A stretch of 64,000 bases of DNA, taken from an uncultured Prevotella sp. Lineage in GTDB: Bacteria > Bacteroidota > Bacteroidia > Bacteroidales > Bacteroidaceae. This document shows positions 25,208-34,015 of the stretch, piece by piece. The DNA is taken from contig CALUGP010000002.1 in assembly GCA_944320195.1 (NCBI GenBank), positions 103,210 through 167,209 on the forward strand, in the 5' to 3' direction. A program made the translations under genes and the position numbers. The notes under the pieces were generated by a model, which saw only the letters and a program-made list of their open reading frames with translations, was not told the origin of the DNA and ran no database searches. Within the stretch, counting starts at the first letter, position 1. Each line of letters begins with the position of its first letter.

Positions 25208-26742
25208 CTTTTTAGTTTTGATATTATTGCGGAAATCTTTTTGGTCGCAAATTCTTGCTCTCTTTTCGTGCAGCCGATGAAATAAACACATGCCGACACG
25301 CTTAGCACTGAAACGACGCATACGAGGAAGAATGTGGCTACAGACTGCTCTGTCAGGAAATAAGCTGCCAACGGGAGTACCGGTGCCAGCACAACAACTT
25401 TAAGCAAAGGCGCAATCGCTTCTTTTACATAATCAGCCACTCTCATCTTAATCATAGGCAGCACTATGCGCATACGGGCGTATTGAGTGCACATCTCTAC
25501 ACCTATATGCACGCAGAAGACGTATTCTGGCCTTATGCCAAAAAACTTCAGCAACAAGTAAGCTATGGGGACGATGGAAAGAAGCATGGTGCCCTCTATG
25601 GCCTGGAAACGCTTTAGCCGCCCTGTGGCATGCACCGATATTATCAGTGGGTTGGAAAGCGTCACAAGCATGCTTGAACAGAGAATGAGGCGGAGAAAGT
25701 TTACCGTATGCTCTGGCACGATGCCCAGCCACCATTCCAGCACCAACGGGGCTTCTATCATCAGCGGCAGCGCGATGAAGAACAGCAGGAAGAACGAGAA
25801 CTTTGAGCTGACCTTCAGCAACTGGTGCATGTGCCGCAAGTCGCCTTGGGCGTAGCTTTTTGTCAGCTGTGGGTTCAACGCCATCTGGAAGTTACCGCAG
25901 AAGCTCTGCACAACGCCCTGCACTTGTACGGCCACACCACGAGCCGCATTTACCGCCGGGCCGAAGAACATGTTGAGCAGAATGTTTATGCCTTGGGTGT
26001 ATCCTATGACTGCCAGGTTGCCGTTCATAGTCCAGGCGGCGAAACCGAAAATCTCCTTGAACATCTTTTTGTCAAACGCACACCTTGCGCGTGTCTCCTC
26101 GAAATGGCGCGAGCTGTACACGCCGTAGACAACGCGGTCGAACACCTGTATGCAGAAAAACAACAGTGCGTAAACGGCCAGTTTGTCGTATGGTATTACC
26201 AAAAGCAGATACACTATTCCAAGCTTCAATACGGCATCGACGATGCCTATGTACGCAAAGGCCTTCATGCGCTCGTGGGCGATTATCGCGGCATTGTAAG
26301 GCACGCTGACGACACCCAGCATGGCCGTGAGGACAGAAAACTGATAGACCCACAATGCCGCCGTCATCCTGTCCTCTGGTATCTGCAACTTGTTCAGCAC
26401 AAACCAAAGCCCCACGGTTTCGCCAAACAACAATATCGCTCCGGCAAGCATCAGATGAATCGACTTTATGTTGCCGAACGTCCGTTTCATCATCGTCATG
26501 TCGCCCTTGCCAAGGTCGTATGTGATGAAACGTGACGAAGCCGCCCCCATTGACCCTGTAAGAAAGCCAAGCATGGCGATTACTCCGCCGACAACGTTGT
26601 AAATACCGTAGTCGGTAACGCCAAGCGTGTTGAGCACAACGCGGCTGGTGTAAAGCCCGATGGCCATGGTAAACAGCATGCGGACATACAGCAGCAGCGT
26701 GTTCTTGGCTATGCGCTTGTTGTTTGAAGAATTGTCTGGCAT
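25204..26742 (-). CDS. Polysaccharide flippase, Wzx/MATE-like (left operon)
   Basis: A 512-residue membrane protein with about 12 to 14 hydrophobic helices. The opening NTLLLYVRMLFTMAIGLYTS and VLNTLGVTDYGIYNVVGGV match the lipopolysaccharide/O-unit exporter group of the MOP superfamily. It would flip lipid-linked repeat units across the inner membrane. It is the first structural gene after the left regulator gene, but a 264-base gap with a perfect hairpin separates them. The right operon has its own unrelated-looking flippase in the same position. Confidence 0.92.
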   Translation of the reverse strand: MPDNSSNNKRIAKNTLLLYVRMLFTMAIGLYTSRVVLNTLGVTDYGIYNVVGGVIAMLGFLTGSMGAASSRFITYDLGKGDMTMMKRTFGNIKSIHLMLAGAILLFGETVGLWFVLNKLQIPEDRMTAALWVYQFSVLTAMLGVVSVPYNAAIIAHERMKAFAYIGIVDAVLKLGIVYLLLVIPYDKLAVYALLFFCIQVFDRVVYGVYSSRHFEETRARCAFDKKMFKEIFGFAAWTMNGNLAVIGYTQGINILLNMFFGPAVNAARGVAVQVQGVVQSFCGNFQMALNPQLTKSYAQGDLRHMHQLLKVSSKFSFFLLFFIALPLMIEAPLVLEWWLGIVPEHTVNFLRLILCSSMLVTLSNPLIISVHATGRLKRFQAIEGTMLLSIVPIAYLLLKFFGIRPEYVFCVHIGVEMCTQYARMRIVLPMIKMRVADYVKEAIAPLLKVVVLAPVLPLAAYFLTEQSVATFFLVCVVSVLSVSACVYFIGCTKREQEFATKKISAIISKLKR

Positions 26743-26826
26743 AAATATATTGTCAACGTGAGTTCGGCATAAGAAATCATCTTTCCAATTATAAAATTTC
26801 TTACAGCATTGTTTTTCTGCCGCTCA

Positions 26827-26872
26827 GTGTCAAGTCGTCATTCCGCTTTTTAGCGGAATGACGACTTGACAC
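26827..26872. terminator. Perfect 21-bp hairpin between regulator and flippase genes
   Basis: The sequence starts GTGTCAAGTCGTCATTCCGC, has a four-T loop, and then its exact reverse complement. It lies in the leader between the left NusG-like gene and the flippase. It could terminate or pause transcription, giving the regulator a target, or it may be a fragment of the family C repeat found at 32.4 and 37.4 kb, which shares the GCGGAATGACG core. The rest of the gap holds other palindromes around TTATGCCGAA. Confidence 0.6.
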
Positions 26873-27006
26873 CGACTTGCAAAAAACTGATAAGTGTGAC
26901 ATCCTGTTATGCCGAATTCACGACGTTTATAAAAAATAATTCTTATGCCGAACTGACATATTGTCAATACTTATACGTGAGTCAGGCACACCTTCTCATC
27001 TCTTTT

Positions 27007-28482
27007 TTACTCATGCAGCCACACCGTTCTCAGGTATCTTCGCCAGACGGCGAGGTGGGTTGTGGAGTTTATTTCCTTGCATATCTCAATGCAGGTGTTT
27101 ATCAGTTCGTCTTTTGCTTCTTCAAGGTTCGGCACTGTGGTTATGGCCATAACGTCAAGACTGTTTATGCCGACAGCCATGCCTTTTACGGCCTTTACCT
27201 TTGAGCCTTCACCGACAAGCACTTTGTATAATGTCGGGGCGTAGTTGCGGAAGGAGTCAATCAGCTTGTCATGTTGCTGTTCTCCGCCAACCAGTTTCTC
27301 GTTCGCCTTCCCGCCGGTCATAAAGTATTCGCTAAGAAAATAATCCCAGTTGGCAAAGAGAGTGAAGCTGCCGTTGTTCTCGTCTTGTTTCATGCCAATG
27401 TGGGCATAATAAGTGGTCGTGATTGTTCCACCTTCTTCCTTGCTCGGATAATATGCCTCTTCTGTAATGTCAACCTTCCTTATTGTCTCGGTGAATGAAT
27501 TATGCTGTAACTGTACTTCGTCTTGTCCTTCTGCCATTTCAACGCCTGGCGTGTGAGTGAGGAACGGACGGATTACCAGCTTGTTCCAGTTCGACTTTAC
27601 ATATCCCGGATAGTCCCTTTCGTAACGTATGAGGTTAAGTATCAGCCTTGCTTCCTCCGCGTTTATGTTTGCCAGCTTGTCTGCCAACCGCCCGTGTCCA
27701 TGTTTGCCAAGTTCATCGCAAAGGCTTGTGATGGAATCTTTTATAACGAGCCTTTCGGTAATGTCATAAAGCATCGGGAGCGTCTGTTCGCCGTATCCGC
27801 ATCCTTGCAGCATTCCAATGAGCAGGTCGGCGGCTCGTTCTTTCATGGTTCCGATAGTCTGGCGGTCGTTTTCTGCGTTGTGGAGTCTCACGACATGGAA
27901 ATTCCATATGTTAGATATCGAGACCGCCATGTCTTTGTTTTGGCCGAATCCGCGCATGTGGAACACCAGTCTTTTGTCGCGCCTGAACTTGGTGATGTAT
28001 CCTTCCTTGCCTGCCAGCGGCCCGTCAATCACTCTTACCATGTCGTTCGGCTCGTTGGTTTTCGGGTTGAAGGCGTAGTCGGAAAAAGGCCGTTCAAGTA
28101 TCACCATCTGGTCGGAATAATTCTCGTTGAAGTCCTTGAACAGGCGCATCTGTTCCTCCGGCACCGTCATCAGGCTCGTTCTTGTTCCTTTTTTCCTGTG
28201 GTTGTATATGATTGTTCCTTCCGTATAATGCCTTTCCATAAACTCTGTTACGGCCTGTTGGGTGGCAAGTACAAAGACCATCCCGGTGAACAATGGGGCC
28301 GACACTATTTTTTTGCCCCGTGCCACGTTCACGGTTGTATGCGTCGGGCAATAAACCTCGAGGATGTTCTTTTCCTCCGCTTGCCGTTCTACAAGCAAGT
28401 CTGCCAGCTTCTTTTCCTGGCGTGGCTGGGTGCGGATGATGAACCAGCGATAGTCTACATTGTTTGCCTTGTCGGTCTTCAT
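27007..28482 (-). CDS. Large NusG/UpxY-like transcription antiterminator A
   Basis: A 491-residue protein. The N-terminal 150 residues fit a NusG N-terminal domain: DYRWFIIRTQPRQEKKLADL, VYCPT, APLFTGMVFVLA. A KOW-like segment DGPLAGKEGYITKFRRDKRL is near residue 160. Unlike ordinary UpxY (about 170-190 residues) it continues with about 280 further residues of unrecognised sequence. It would bind RNA polymerase and read through termination in the left glycan operon. It is the first gene of that half and has no visible promoter in the current orientation of the switch. It is very similar to antiterminator B apart from three divergent patches. Confidence 0.85.
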   Translation of the reverse strand: MKTDKANNVDYRWFIIRTQPRQEKKLADLLVERQAEEKNILEVYCPTHTTVNVARGKKIVSAPLFTGMVFVLATQQAVTEFMERHYTEGTIIYNHRKKGTRTSLMTVPEEQMRLFKDFNENYSDQMVILERPFSDYAFNPKTNEPNDMVRVIDGPLAGKEGYITKFRRDKRLVFHMRGFGQNKDMAVSISNIWNFHVVRLHNAENDRQTIGTMKERAADLLIGMLQGCGYGEQTLPMLYDITERLVIKDSITSLCDELGKHGHGRLADKLANINAEEARLILNLIRYERDYPGYVKSNWNKLVIRPFLTHTPGVEMAEGQDEVQLQHNSFTETIRKVDITEEAYYPSKEEGGTITTTYYAHIGMKQDENNGSFTLFANWDYFLSEYFMTGGKANEKLVGGEQQHDKLIDSFRNYAPTLYKVLVGEGSKVKAVKGMAVGINSLDVMAITTVPNLEEAKDELINTCIEICKEINSTTHLAVWRRYLRTVWLHE

Positions 28483-28540
28483 CGTTTTTTAAACGAGAAC
28501 AAGGAAGAATTGATGATGTGAAAAAGCCATTCTTTATTTT

Positions 28541-28795
28541 CCCTTCATGACAACCGCATGAAAGTTCCAAAGTACCTTTTCAAGATAAACATACGCGCAC
28601 GGCAACTGCTTCTCAATGATTCCGTTTGCATTATCTTTCAGGCGTAACGGCGGCATCCCGGACGAAACTCAGCGGCGACGGCCAGCCGTTGTTATGTGGC
28701 AAGACACATGAAGCGCAGACTGCCCCATTGTCATACTTTCCATACCACAATATGTTTGCATTGTTTAATCAATTAAGTCTCTTTCCGAGTGGAGG
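28541..28795. repeat. Left arm of the invertible element
   Basis: It starts CCCTTCATGACAACCGCATG about 60 bases upstream of antiterminator A. Its outer part differs from the reverse complement of the right arm at only a handful of positions. Inner 60 bases are more divergent except for the last 25. Confidence 0.9.
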
Positions 28796-28949
28796 TTTGT
28801 CACCGCTTTATAAGTATGAAGCGGCGATTTTTCCGTAATGCGCTTAAAATCAAAACGTTAGCTTTCCCGAAACAGGCGATTAGTCAAACATTTCGCGTTT
28901 TAGTCCAACAATGCGGACAAATTTTTATCAAAAAAGTCACGGCAAAACG

Positions 28950-28978
28950 CTTGAAATCCGCTGTTTTTCGTATCTTTG
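28950..28978 (+). promoter_or_regulatory. Predicted promoter inside the invertible segment, pointing right
   Basis: CTTG (28950-28953), 17 bases, then TATCTTTG (28971-28978), a perfect -7 match. I found no TAnnTTTG on the opposite strand of this segment, so only one direction is driven at a time. The predicted transcript would start near 28985 and run through the right arm into antiterminator B. Confidence 0.7.
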
Positions 28979-28984
28979 CACCCA

Positions 28985-29026
28985 AGTGGAGGTTTCATAC
29001 TTATAAAACGGTTATAAGCCTCCACT
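28985..29026 (+). promoter_or_regulatory. RNA hairpin at the predicted 5' end of the right transcript
   Basis: AGTGGAGG (28985-28992) pairs with CCTCCACT (29019-29026) around a 26-base loop containing TTCATACTTATAAAACGG. Placed right at the predicted start of transcription, it may stabilise the RNA or serve as a loading site for the NusG-like protein. After inversion an equivalent structure would lead the left transcript. Confidence 0.5.
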
Positions 29027-29274
29027 CAGAAAGAGACTTAATTGATAAGGAATGCAATCAGCTTGTGGTATGGGAAATATAATAATGGAGCTTTCTACGC
29101 TTCATACGTCTTGCCACATAACAACGGTAGGCCGTCGCCGCTGAGTTTCGTCCGGGATGCCGCCGTTACGCCTAAAAGATAATGCAAACGGAATCATTGA
29201 GAAGCAGTTGCCGTGCGCGTATGTTTATCTTGAAAAGGTACCTTGTAACTTTCATGCGGTTGTCATGAAGGGAA
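29019..29274. repeat. Right arm of the invertible element
   Basis: Reverse complement of the left arm; ends ACTTTCATGCGGTTGTCATG and about 17 bases upstream of the ATG of antiterminator B. It forms the long untranslated leader of that gene. Confidence 0.9.
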
Positions 29275-29290
29275 TTTGAAGAACGCACTT

Positions 29291-30772
29291 ATGAGTACTG
29301 ACAAGCTCAACCGGGTTGACTATCATTGGTTTCTTATTCGCACCCAGCCACGCCAGGAAAAGTTGTTGACTGACTTGCTCGCCAAGCACAGGCAGGCATC
29401 GAAGAACATACTTGAGGTTTACTGCCCTTCGCTGTCAGGCGTGGGCATACGCCGCGAGGGTGGCACAGGGGCGAGAGTACTGTTCACCGGGATTGTCTTT
29501 GTACTCTCCACACTGCAAGCCATCACCGACTTTCTGGAACAACATTTTCCACAAGGCGCCCTGCTTTACGATTACAGCAAGAAGACAAAAACGCAAAAAG
29601 CATCAATATTGACCATTCCTGAAAAAGAAATGCGGATGTTCAAGGACTTCAACGAGAATTATTCCGACCAGATGGTGATACTTGAACGCCCTTATTCAGA
29701 CTATGCCTTCAACCCGAAAACCAACGAACCGAACGACATTGTCAAGGTGATAGACGGACCATTGGCAGGCAAGGAAGGCTACATAACAAAGTTCAGGCGC
29801 GACAAAAGGCTGGTATTCCACATGCGCGGATTCGGCCAAAACAAAGACATGGCCGTGTCAATCCCCAACATCTGGAATTTCCATGTCGTCAGAGTGCACA
29901 ACGCCGAGGGCGACAAGCAGACAATAGGCACGATAAAGGAACGAGCCGTTGACCTGCTCATTGGGATGCTGCAAGGATGCGGATACGGCGAACAGACGCT
30001 CCCGACGCTTTATGAAATTGTCGATGAACTGACGTTCAAGCCCTCGTTGGTTGACTTCTGCAAAAGCCTGTACGGCAAAGGACACATGGAGCTAAGCCAA
30101 AGAATTGCCAGACTTGACACAAAGAACGCCGAATTAATCCTCAACCTAATCCGTTACGAGAATGACAATCCTGGATATGTAAGGTCTAACTGGGACAAGC
30201 TGGTAATCCGTCCGTTCCTCACTCCCACGCCAGGCGTTGAAATGGAAGAAGGACAAGGCGAGGCTGAGCTTAAACACGAGTCATTCACCGAGACAATAAG
30301 GAAGGTTGACATTTCTGAAGAGGTGTATTATCCGAGCAAGGAAGAAGGTGGAACAATCACGACTACTTATTACGCCCACATAGGCATGAAGCAAGATGAG
30401 GACAACGGCAGCCTCACTCTTTTTGCAAACTGGGATTATTTCCTTAGCGAATACTTTATGACCGGCGGGAAGGCGAACGAGAAACTGGTTGGCGGAGAAC
30501 AGCAACATGACAAGCTGATTGACTCCTTCCGCAACTACGCCCCGACATTATACAATGTGCTGACGGATGAAAAGTCAAGCGTGAAAGCGGTAAAGGATTT
30601 CAAGATTGGCGGAGAACGGCTGAATGTAATGGCGATTGCCAATATTTCCGACATCGATAACGCTAAGGACGAACTGATAAGCACCTGCGTCAATATTTGC
30701 AAGGAGATAAACACCACTACCCATTTGGCAGTCTGGAGAAGGTATCTCAGGACGGTGTGGCTGCATATATAG
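29291..30772 (+). CDS. Large NusG/UpxY-like transcription antiterminator B
   Basis: A 493-residue paralogue of antiterminator A. It has the same plan: NusG N-terminal domain (DYHWFLIRTQPRQEKLLTDL, VLFTGIVFVLS), KOW-like DGPLAGKEGYI and a long C-terminal region. Segments such as FKDFNENYSDQMVILERP and IGMKQDEDNGSLTLFANWDY are almost identical in the two proteins; the N-terminal specificity region, about residues 235-275 and about 445-470 differ. The ATG at 29291 is preferred over a TTG 15 bases upstream. It is 15 bases from the flippase, so it heads the right operon. The promoter currently faces this gene. Confidence 0.87.
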   Translation: MSTDKLNRVDYHWFLIRTQPRQEKLLTDLLAKHRQASKNILEVYCPSLSGVGIRREGGTGARVLFTGIVFVLSTLQAITDFLEQHFPQGALLYDYSKKTKTQKASILTIPEKEMRMFKDFNENYSDQMVILERPYSDYAFNPKTNEPNDIVKVIDGPLAGKEGYITKFRRDKRLVFHMRGFGQNKDMAVSIPNIWNFHVVRVHNAEGDKQTIGTIKERAVDLLIGMLQGCGYGEQTLPTLYEIVDELTFKPSLVDFCKSLYGKGHMELSQRIARLDTKNAELILNLIRYENDNPGYVRSNWDKLVIRPFLTPTPGVEMEEGQGEAELKHESFTETIRKVDISEEVYYPSKEEGGTITTTYYAHIGMKQDEDNGSLTLFANWDYFLSEYFMTGGKANEKLVGGEQQHDKLIDSFRNYAPTLYNVLTDEKSSVKAVKDFKIGGERLNVMAIANISDIDNAKDELISTCVNICKEINTTTHLAVWRRYLRTVWLHI

Positions 30773-30787
30773 AAAGGTGAGAATTTC

Positions 30788-32227
30788 ATGTCTGACTCAT
30801 TAAAACAAAAGGCGGCCAAAGGCGTGCTGTGGAGTACGGTTGAGCGTTTCTCGGTTCAGGGCGTGCAGTTCCTCATCATGATTGTGATGGCGCGTCTGCT
30901 TACGCCCCATGATTACGGACTCATCGGCATGCTGGCCATCTTCATCGCCGTGGCGCAGTCGCTCATTGACAGCGGCTTCTCACAGGCCCTGATACGCAAG
31001 CAGGACAGGACGGAGGCAGACAACAACACGGTGTTCTATTTCAACATCGTGGTCAGTACACTGCTCTACCTTATATTATACGTCTCCGCCCCGTTAGTCG
31101 CCGATTTTTACAACACGCCGCAGCTCTGCCCTATCATGCGTGTTGTATGCCTCAGCATAATCTTCAACTCGCTGGCCGTTGTGCAGCGTGCTTTGCTAAC
31201 AATCAAAATCGATTTCAAGACCCAGGCAAAGGCCGCACTGACGGCTGCGGTCGTGTCAGGTATTGTAGGCATTGCGATGGCGTATCACGGTTTCGGAGTG
31301 TGGTCGCTCGTCACGCAACAACTGCTCAACCTCGGCATAAACACCGGTCTGCTTTGGTTGCTCTCTAAGTGGAGGCCGAGGCTGGTGTATTCTTGGCAGT
31401 CGTTTCACGAGCTGTTTGCTTTCGGTTCAAAACTCCTCGCTTCGGGATTGCTCGACACCGTTTACCGAAACATTTATCCTATCGTCATCGGCAAGCTCTT
31501 CAGCGCGTCAAGTCTCGGACATTATGCCAGGGCGCAACAGTTTTCAGAATTTCCATCGCAAAACATCAACGGAATAATCCAGCGTGTCACTTATCCCATT
31601 CTGTGTGAAATACAAAATGACGACGCACGCCTCGCCGACATCTACCGCCGTTTTTTGAAGCTCTCGGCATTCGTAGTGTTCCCTCTCATGGTGGGGCTTT
31701 CTTCCGTGTCCAAGCCGTTTGTCAACCTCATGCTTGGCCAGCAGTGGGGCTTCTGCGGACAGCTCCTGCAAATCATTTGTTTTTCGATGATGTGGTATCC
31801 CATCCATGCCATCAACCTCAACCTGTTACAGGTGAAAGGCCGTTCAGACCTCTTCCTGCGCCTTGAAATAATCAAGAAGATTCTCGGCGTAAGCGTGCTT
31901 TGCGTCACCGCCCCGTTCGGCCTCGTCGTGATGTGTTACGGACAGATATTCAACTCGCTCGTGGCTTTGGCCATCAACACTTATTACACTGGCAAACTTA
32001 TCAATGTCGGCTTCTTCAGGCAGATGCGCGACCTGTTGCCAACCATCGTCCTCTGCCTCGCGATGTTCGCCCTGATACTTGCGGTAAACCATTTCATCCC
32101 CGGCGACATTGTAAGACTTTGCACCGGCATAGCCGTAGGCGTAGCGTTTTACACGTTGTCAAGCCGCATGTTTAAATTCTCCGAACTCACAGAACTGACA
32201 AGCCTGTTTATTAAAGGGAAAAAATAA
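30788..32227 (+). CDS. Polysaccharide flippase, WzxC/LpsE-like (right operon)
   Basis: A 479-residue membrane protein of the MOP superfamily. The start KQKAAKGVLWSTVERFSVQG and ARLLTPHDYGLIGMLAIFIA are typical of the lipopolysaccharide biosynthesis protein/WzxC group, with 12 or so hydrophobic helices following. It exports the lipid-linked repeat unit of the right operon. It belongs to a different subfamily from the left flippase, consistent with two distinct glycans. A 675-base repeat-rich gap follows. Confidence 0.92.
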   Translation: MSDSLKQKAAKGVLWSTVERFSVQGVQFLIMIVMARLLTPHDYGLIGMLAIFIAVAQSLIDSGFSQALIRKQDRTEADNNTVFYFNIVVSTLLYLILYVSAPLVADFYNTPQLCPIMRVVCLSIIFNSLAVVQRALLTIKIDFKTQAKAALTAAVVSGIVGIAMAYHGFGVWSLVTQQLLNLGINTGLLWLLSKWRPRLVYSWQSFHELFAFGSKLLASGLLDTVYRNIYPIVIGKLFSASSLGHYARAQQFSEFPSQNINGIIQRVTYPILCEIQNDDARLADIYRRFLKLSAFVVFPLMVGLSSVSKPFVNLMLGQQWGFCGQLLQIICFSMMWYPIHAINLNLLQVKGRSDLFLRLEIIKKILGVSVLCVTAPFGLVVMCYGQIFNSLVALAINTYYTGKLINVGFFRQMRDLLPTIVLCLAMFALILAVNHFIPGDIVRLCTGIAVGVAFYTLSSRMFKFSELTELTSLFIKGKK

Positions 32228-32902
32228 AAGGTAAAAGGGTAAAAGCTGACAAGCTGTCGGTGACAAGCAGAAAAGGAATACAAGCAACAAAGCATTTGGC
32301 TTTGACTCCTTTAACTTCCTGAAGAAAACTGGTTCATCCGCAAACCTTTTGGATTAAATATAAGTTCTATTAATAACAACATCCAACCTTAATCCAGGCT
32401 GTCGGTAACTGTCATTGCCTTAACGGCGACTTTCAGTTCCGCGCTCCGACGCGGAATCCAAAGAACATCCTGTACATCAAACAGTATATGCGGTATTTAC
32501 TGGATTCCGCTTTTCAGCGGAATGACGATTACCAACTGCCTGGATTACAGCAGGATGTATTTGCAAATGAAATAATGTGTCACATTTAACCCAAATCGGT
32601 CATTAGACTTCACCCGTATTTCGTGCAGTTGTCAGGCAGATTATTTTCCGCTTTTGTCGAAGATGTAGCGGGCTACATCGAGAAAAAGCGGAAAACAAGA
32701 TGACGGCAACAGTGAGAAAGACGGATGAAGAGCTGACGGATAAACGTATATGTAAGATTGGCGGTCTAATGACCGATTGGGGGTTAATAGAGCCATATGG
32801 CCATCCAAAAGGTTTCCGGATGAACCAGAAAAATCCATGAAGAAAAAGCATTTGGCTTTAACTTCTATAACTTCTGTAAATTCTCTAAATTCCCAAATAA
32901 CA
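32228..32902. repeat. Nested palindromic repeats between flippase and aminotransferase
   Basis: No gene is supported here. Outer arms CTGGTTCATCCGCAAACC (from 32328) and its near reverse complement (32807-32831) enclose a family C palindrome (32394-32530; TCCAGGCTGTCGGTAACTGT to ACTGCCTGGATTACAG), a hairpin around TTTTCCGCTTTTGTCG (32645-32696), and a further pair TAACCCAAATCGGTCATTAG with its complement at 32763-32785. AAAGCATTTGGCTTT occurs twice, at about 32292 and 32846. Such structure inside an operon suggests MITE insertion and possible transcription pausing. Confidence 0.7.
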
Positions 32903-34012
32903 ATGTCCAACAAACTGATAACAGTAACGTCACCGTTACTGCCAAATCTCGACGACTTTAACGAAATGCTCAAACAGATATGGGCGAGCAAGTGGATAAC
33001 CAACAACGGAGATTTTCACAAGCAACTTGAAAAGGAGCTTGCCGCATACCTGAAAGTGCCTTACATCAGCCTGTTCACCAACGGCACGCTGCCGCTCATC
33101 ACGGCATTGCAGGCGTTGCGCATAACTGGCGAGGTAATCACCACGCCTTACAGTTTCGTAGCCACGACCCATGCCCTTTGGTGGAACGGCATAAAGCCCG
33201 TATTCGTTGACATCGACCCTCGCACCGGCAACATCAATCCTGACAAAATCGAGGCTGCCATCACGCCCAAGACCACGGCCATAATGCCCGTACACGTCTA
33301 TGGCAAGCCCTGTGACACGAAACGCATACAGGAAATAGCCGACCAGTACGGACTGAAAGTAATCTATGACGCTGCCCATGCCTTCGGCGTAGAAGTAAAC
33401 GGCGAGAGCATACTCAACGCCGGCGACCTCAGCACGCTCAGCTTCCACGCAACGAAAGTTTATAACACGGTCGAGGGCGGCGCGATGGTGATGCACGACG
33501 AACGTATGAAGAAGCGCATAGACTACCTGAAAAACTTCGGCTTCGCCAACGAAACAACAGTCGTCGGCCCCGGCATTAACAGCAAGATGGATGAGGTGCG
33601 CTCGGTCTATGGCCTGCTCAATCTGCGTCAGGTAGACGCCGCAATCGAAGCCCGTCATCAGGTTGCAGTTAAATACCGCGCTGCCTTGTGCAACGTGGAA
33701 GGCATAACCTTCTTCGACGATATGCCCGGCGTTCGCCACAACTACTCATACTTCCCCATCTTCGTCGACGCCAAGAAATACGGCATGACGCGCGACGAAC
33801 TTTACTTCAAGATGAAAGAGCAGAACGTTCTCGGCCGCCGCTACTTCTATCCGCTAATCAGCGAGTTTTCCACCTACCGCGGACTGGAGAGTGCGAAGCC
33901 CGAGAACCTGCCCGAGGCTCACAAGATGGCGAATAGCGTAATCTGCCTGCCGATGCACCATGCGTTGAGCGATGAGGACATACAACGAGTATTGGACACA
34001 ATCGTAAAATAA
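32903..34012 (+). CDS. DegT/DnrJ/EryC1/StrS-family sugar aminotransferase
   Basis: A 369-residue PLP enzyme that usually puts an amino group onto a nucleotide-linked keto sugar. It shows TNGTLPLITALQAL, TTPYSFVATTHA, VFVDIDPRTGNINP, AAHAFGV and the PLP-lysine motif SFHATKVYNTVEGG (about residue 186). It implies that the right-operon glycan contains an amino sugar. I chose the ATG at 32903; an in-frame ATG 66 bases upstream would translate repeat sequence. The next gene begins 4 bases after its stop. Confidence 0.92.
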   Translation: MSNKLITVTSPLLPNLDDFNEMLKQIWASKWITNNGDFHKQLEKELAAYLKVPYISLFTNGTLPLITALQALRITGEVITTPYSFVATTHALWWNGIKPVFVDIDPRTGNINPDKIEAAITPKTTAIMPVHVYGKPCDTKRIQEIADQYGLKVIYDAAHAFGVEVNGESILNAGDLSTLSFHATKVYNTVEGGAMVMHDERMKKRIDYLKNFGFANETTVVGPGINSKMDEVRSVYGLLNLRQVDAAIEARHQVAVKYRAALCNVEGITFFDDMPGVRHNYSYFPIFVDAKKYGMTRDELYFKMKEQNVLGRRYFYPLISEFSTYRGLESAKPENLPEAHKMANSVICLPMHHALSDEDIQRVLDTIVK

Positions 34013-34015
34013 CCG

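Larger units (their letters stand above)
28541..29274. other. Putative invertible promoter element between the two regulator genes
   Basis: Inverted repeats of about 255 bases (28541-28795 and 29019-29274) enclose a roughly 220-base spacer. The outer 150 bases of the arms are nearly identical and the inner ends share AATTAAGTCTCTTTC-y-GAGTGGAGG; weaker pairing continues inward to about 28822 and 28990. The AT-rich spacer holds the only recognisable promoter and points right here. Recombination between the arms would turn it to face the left operon. No recombinase gene is in the window. The orientation change itself is inferred. Confidence 0.8.

Noticed and set aside
27523-28521. 332-codon plus-strand frame over antiterminator A
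   Set aside because: Antisense to a gene with a clear NusG domain and a paralogue; no own features.
30788-32227. Second flippase considered a duplicate of the left one
   Set aside because: The N-terminal signatures belong to different MOP subgroups (O-unit exporter versus WzxC-like), so they are not recent copies.
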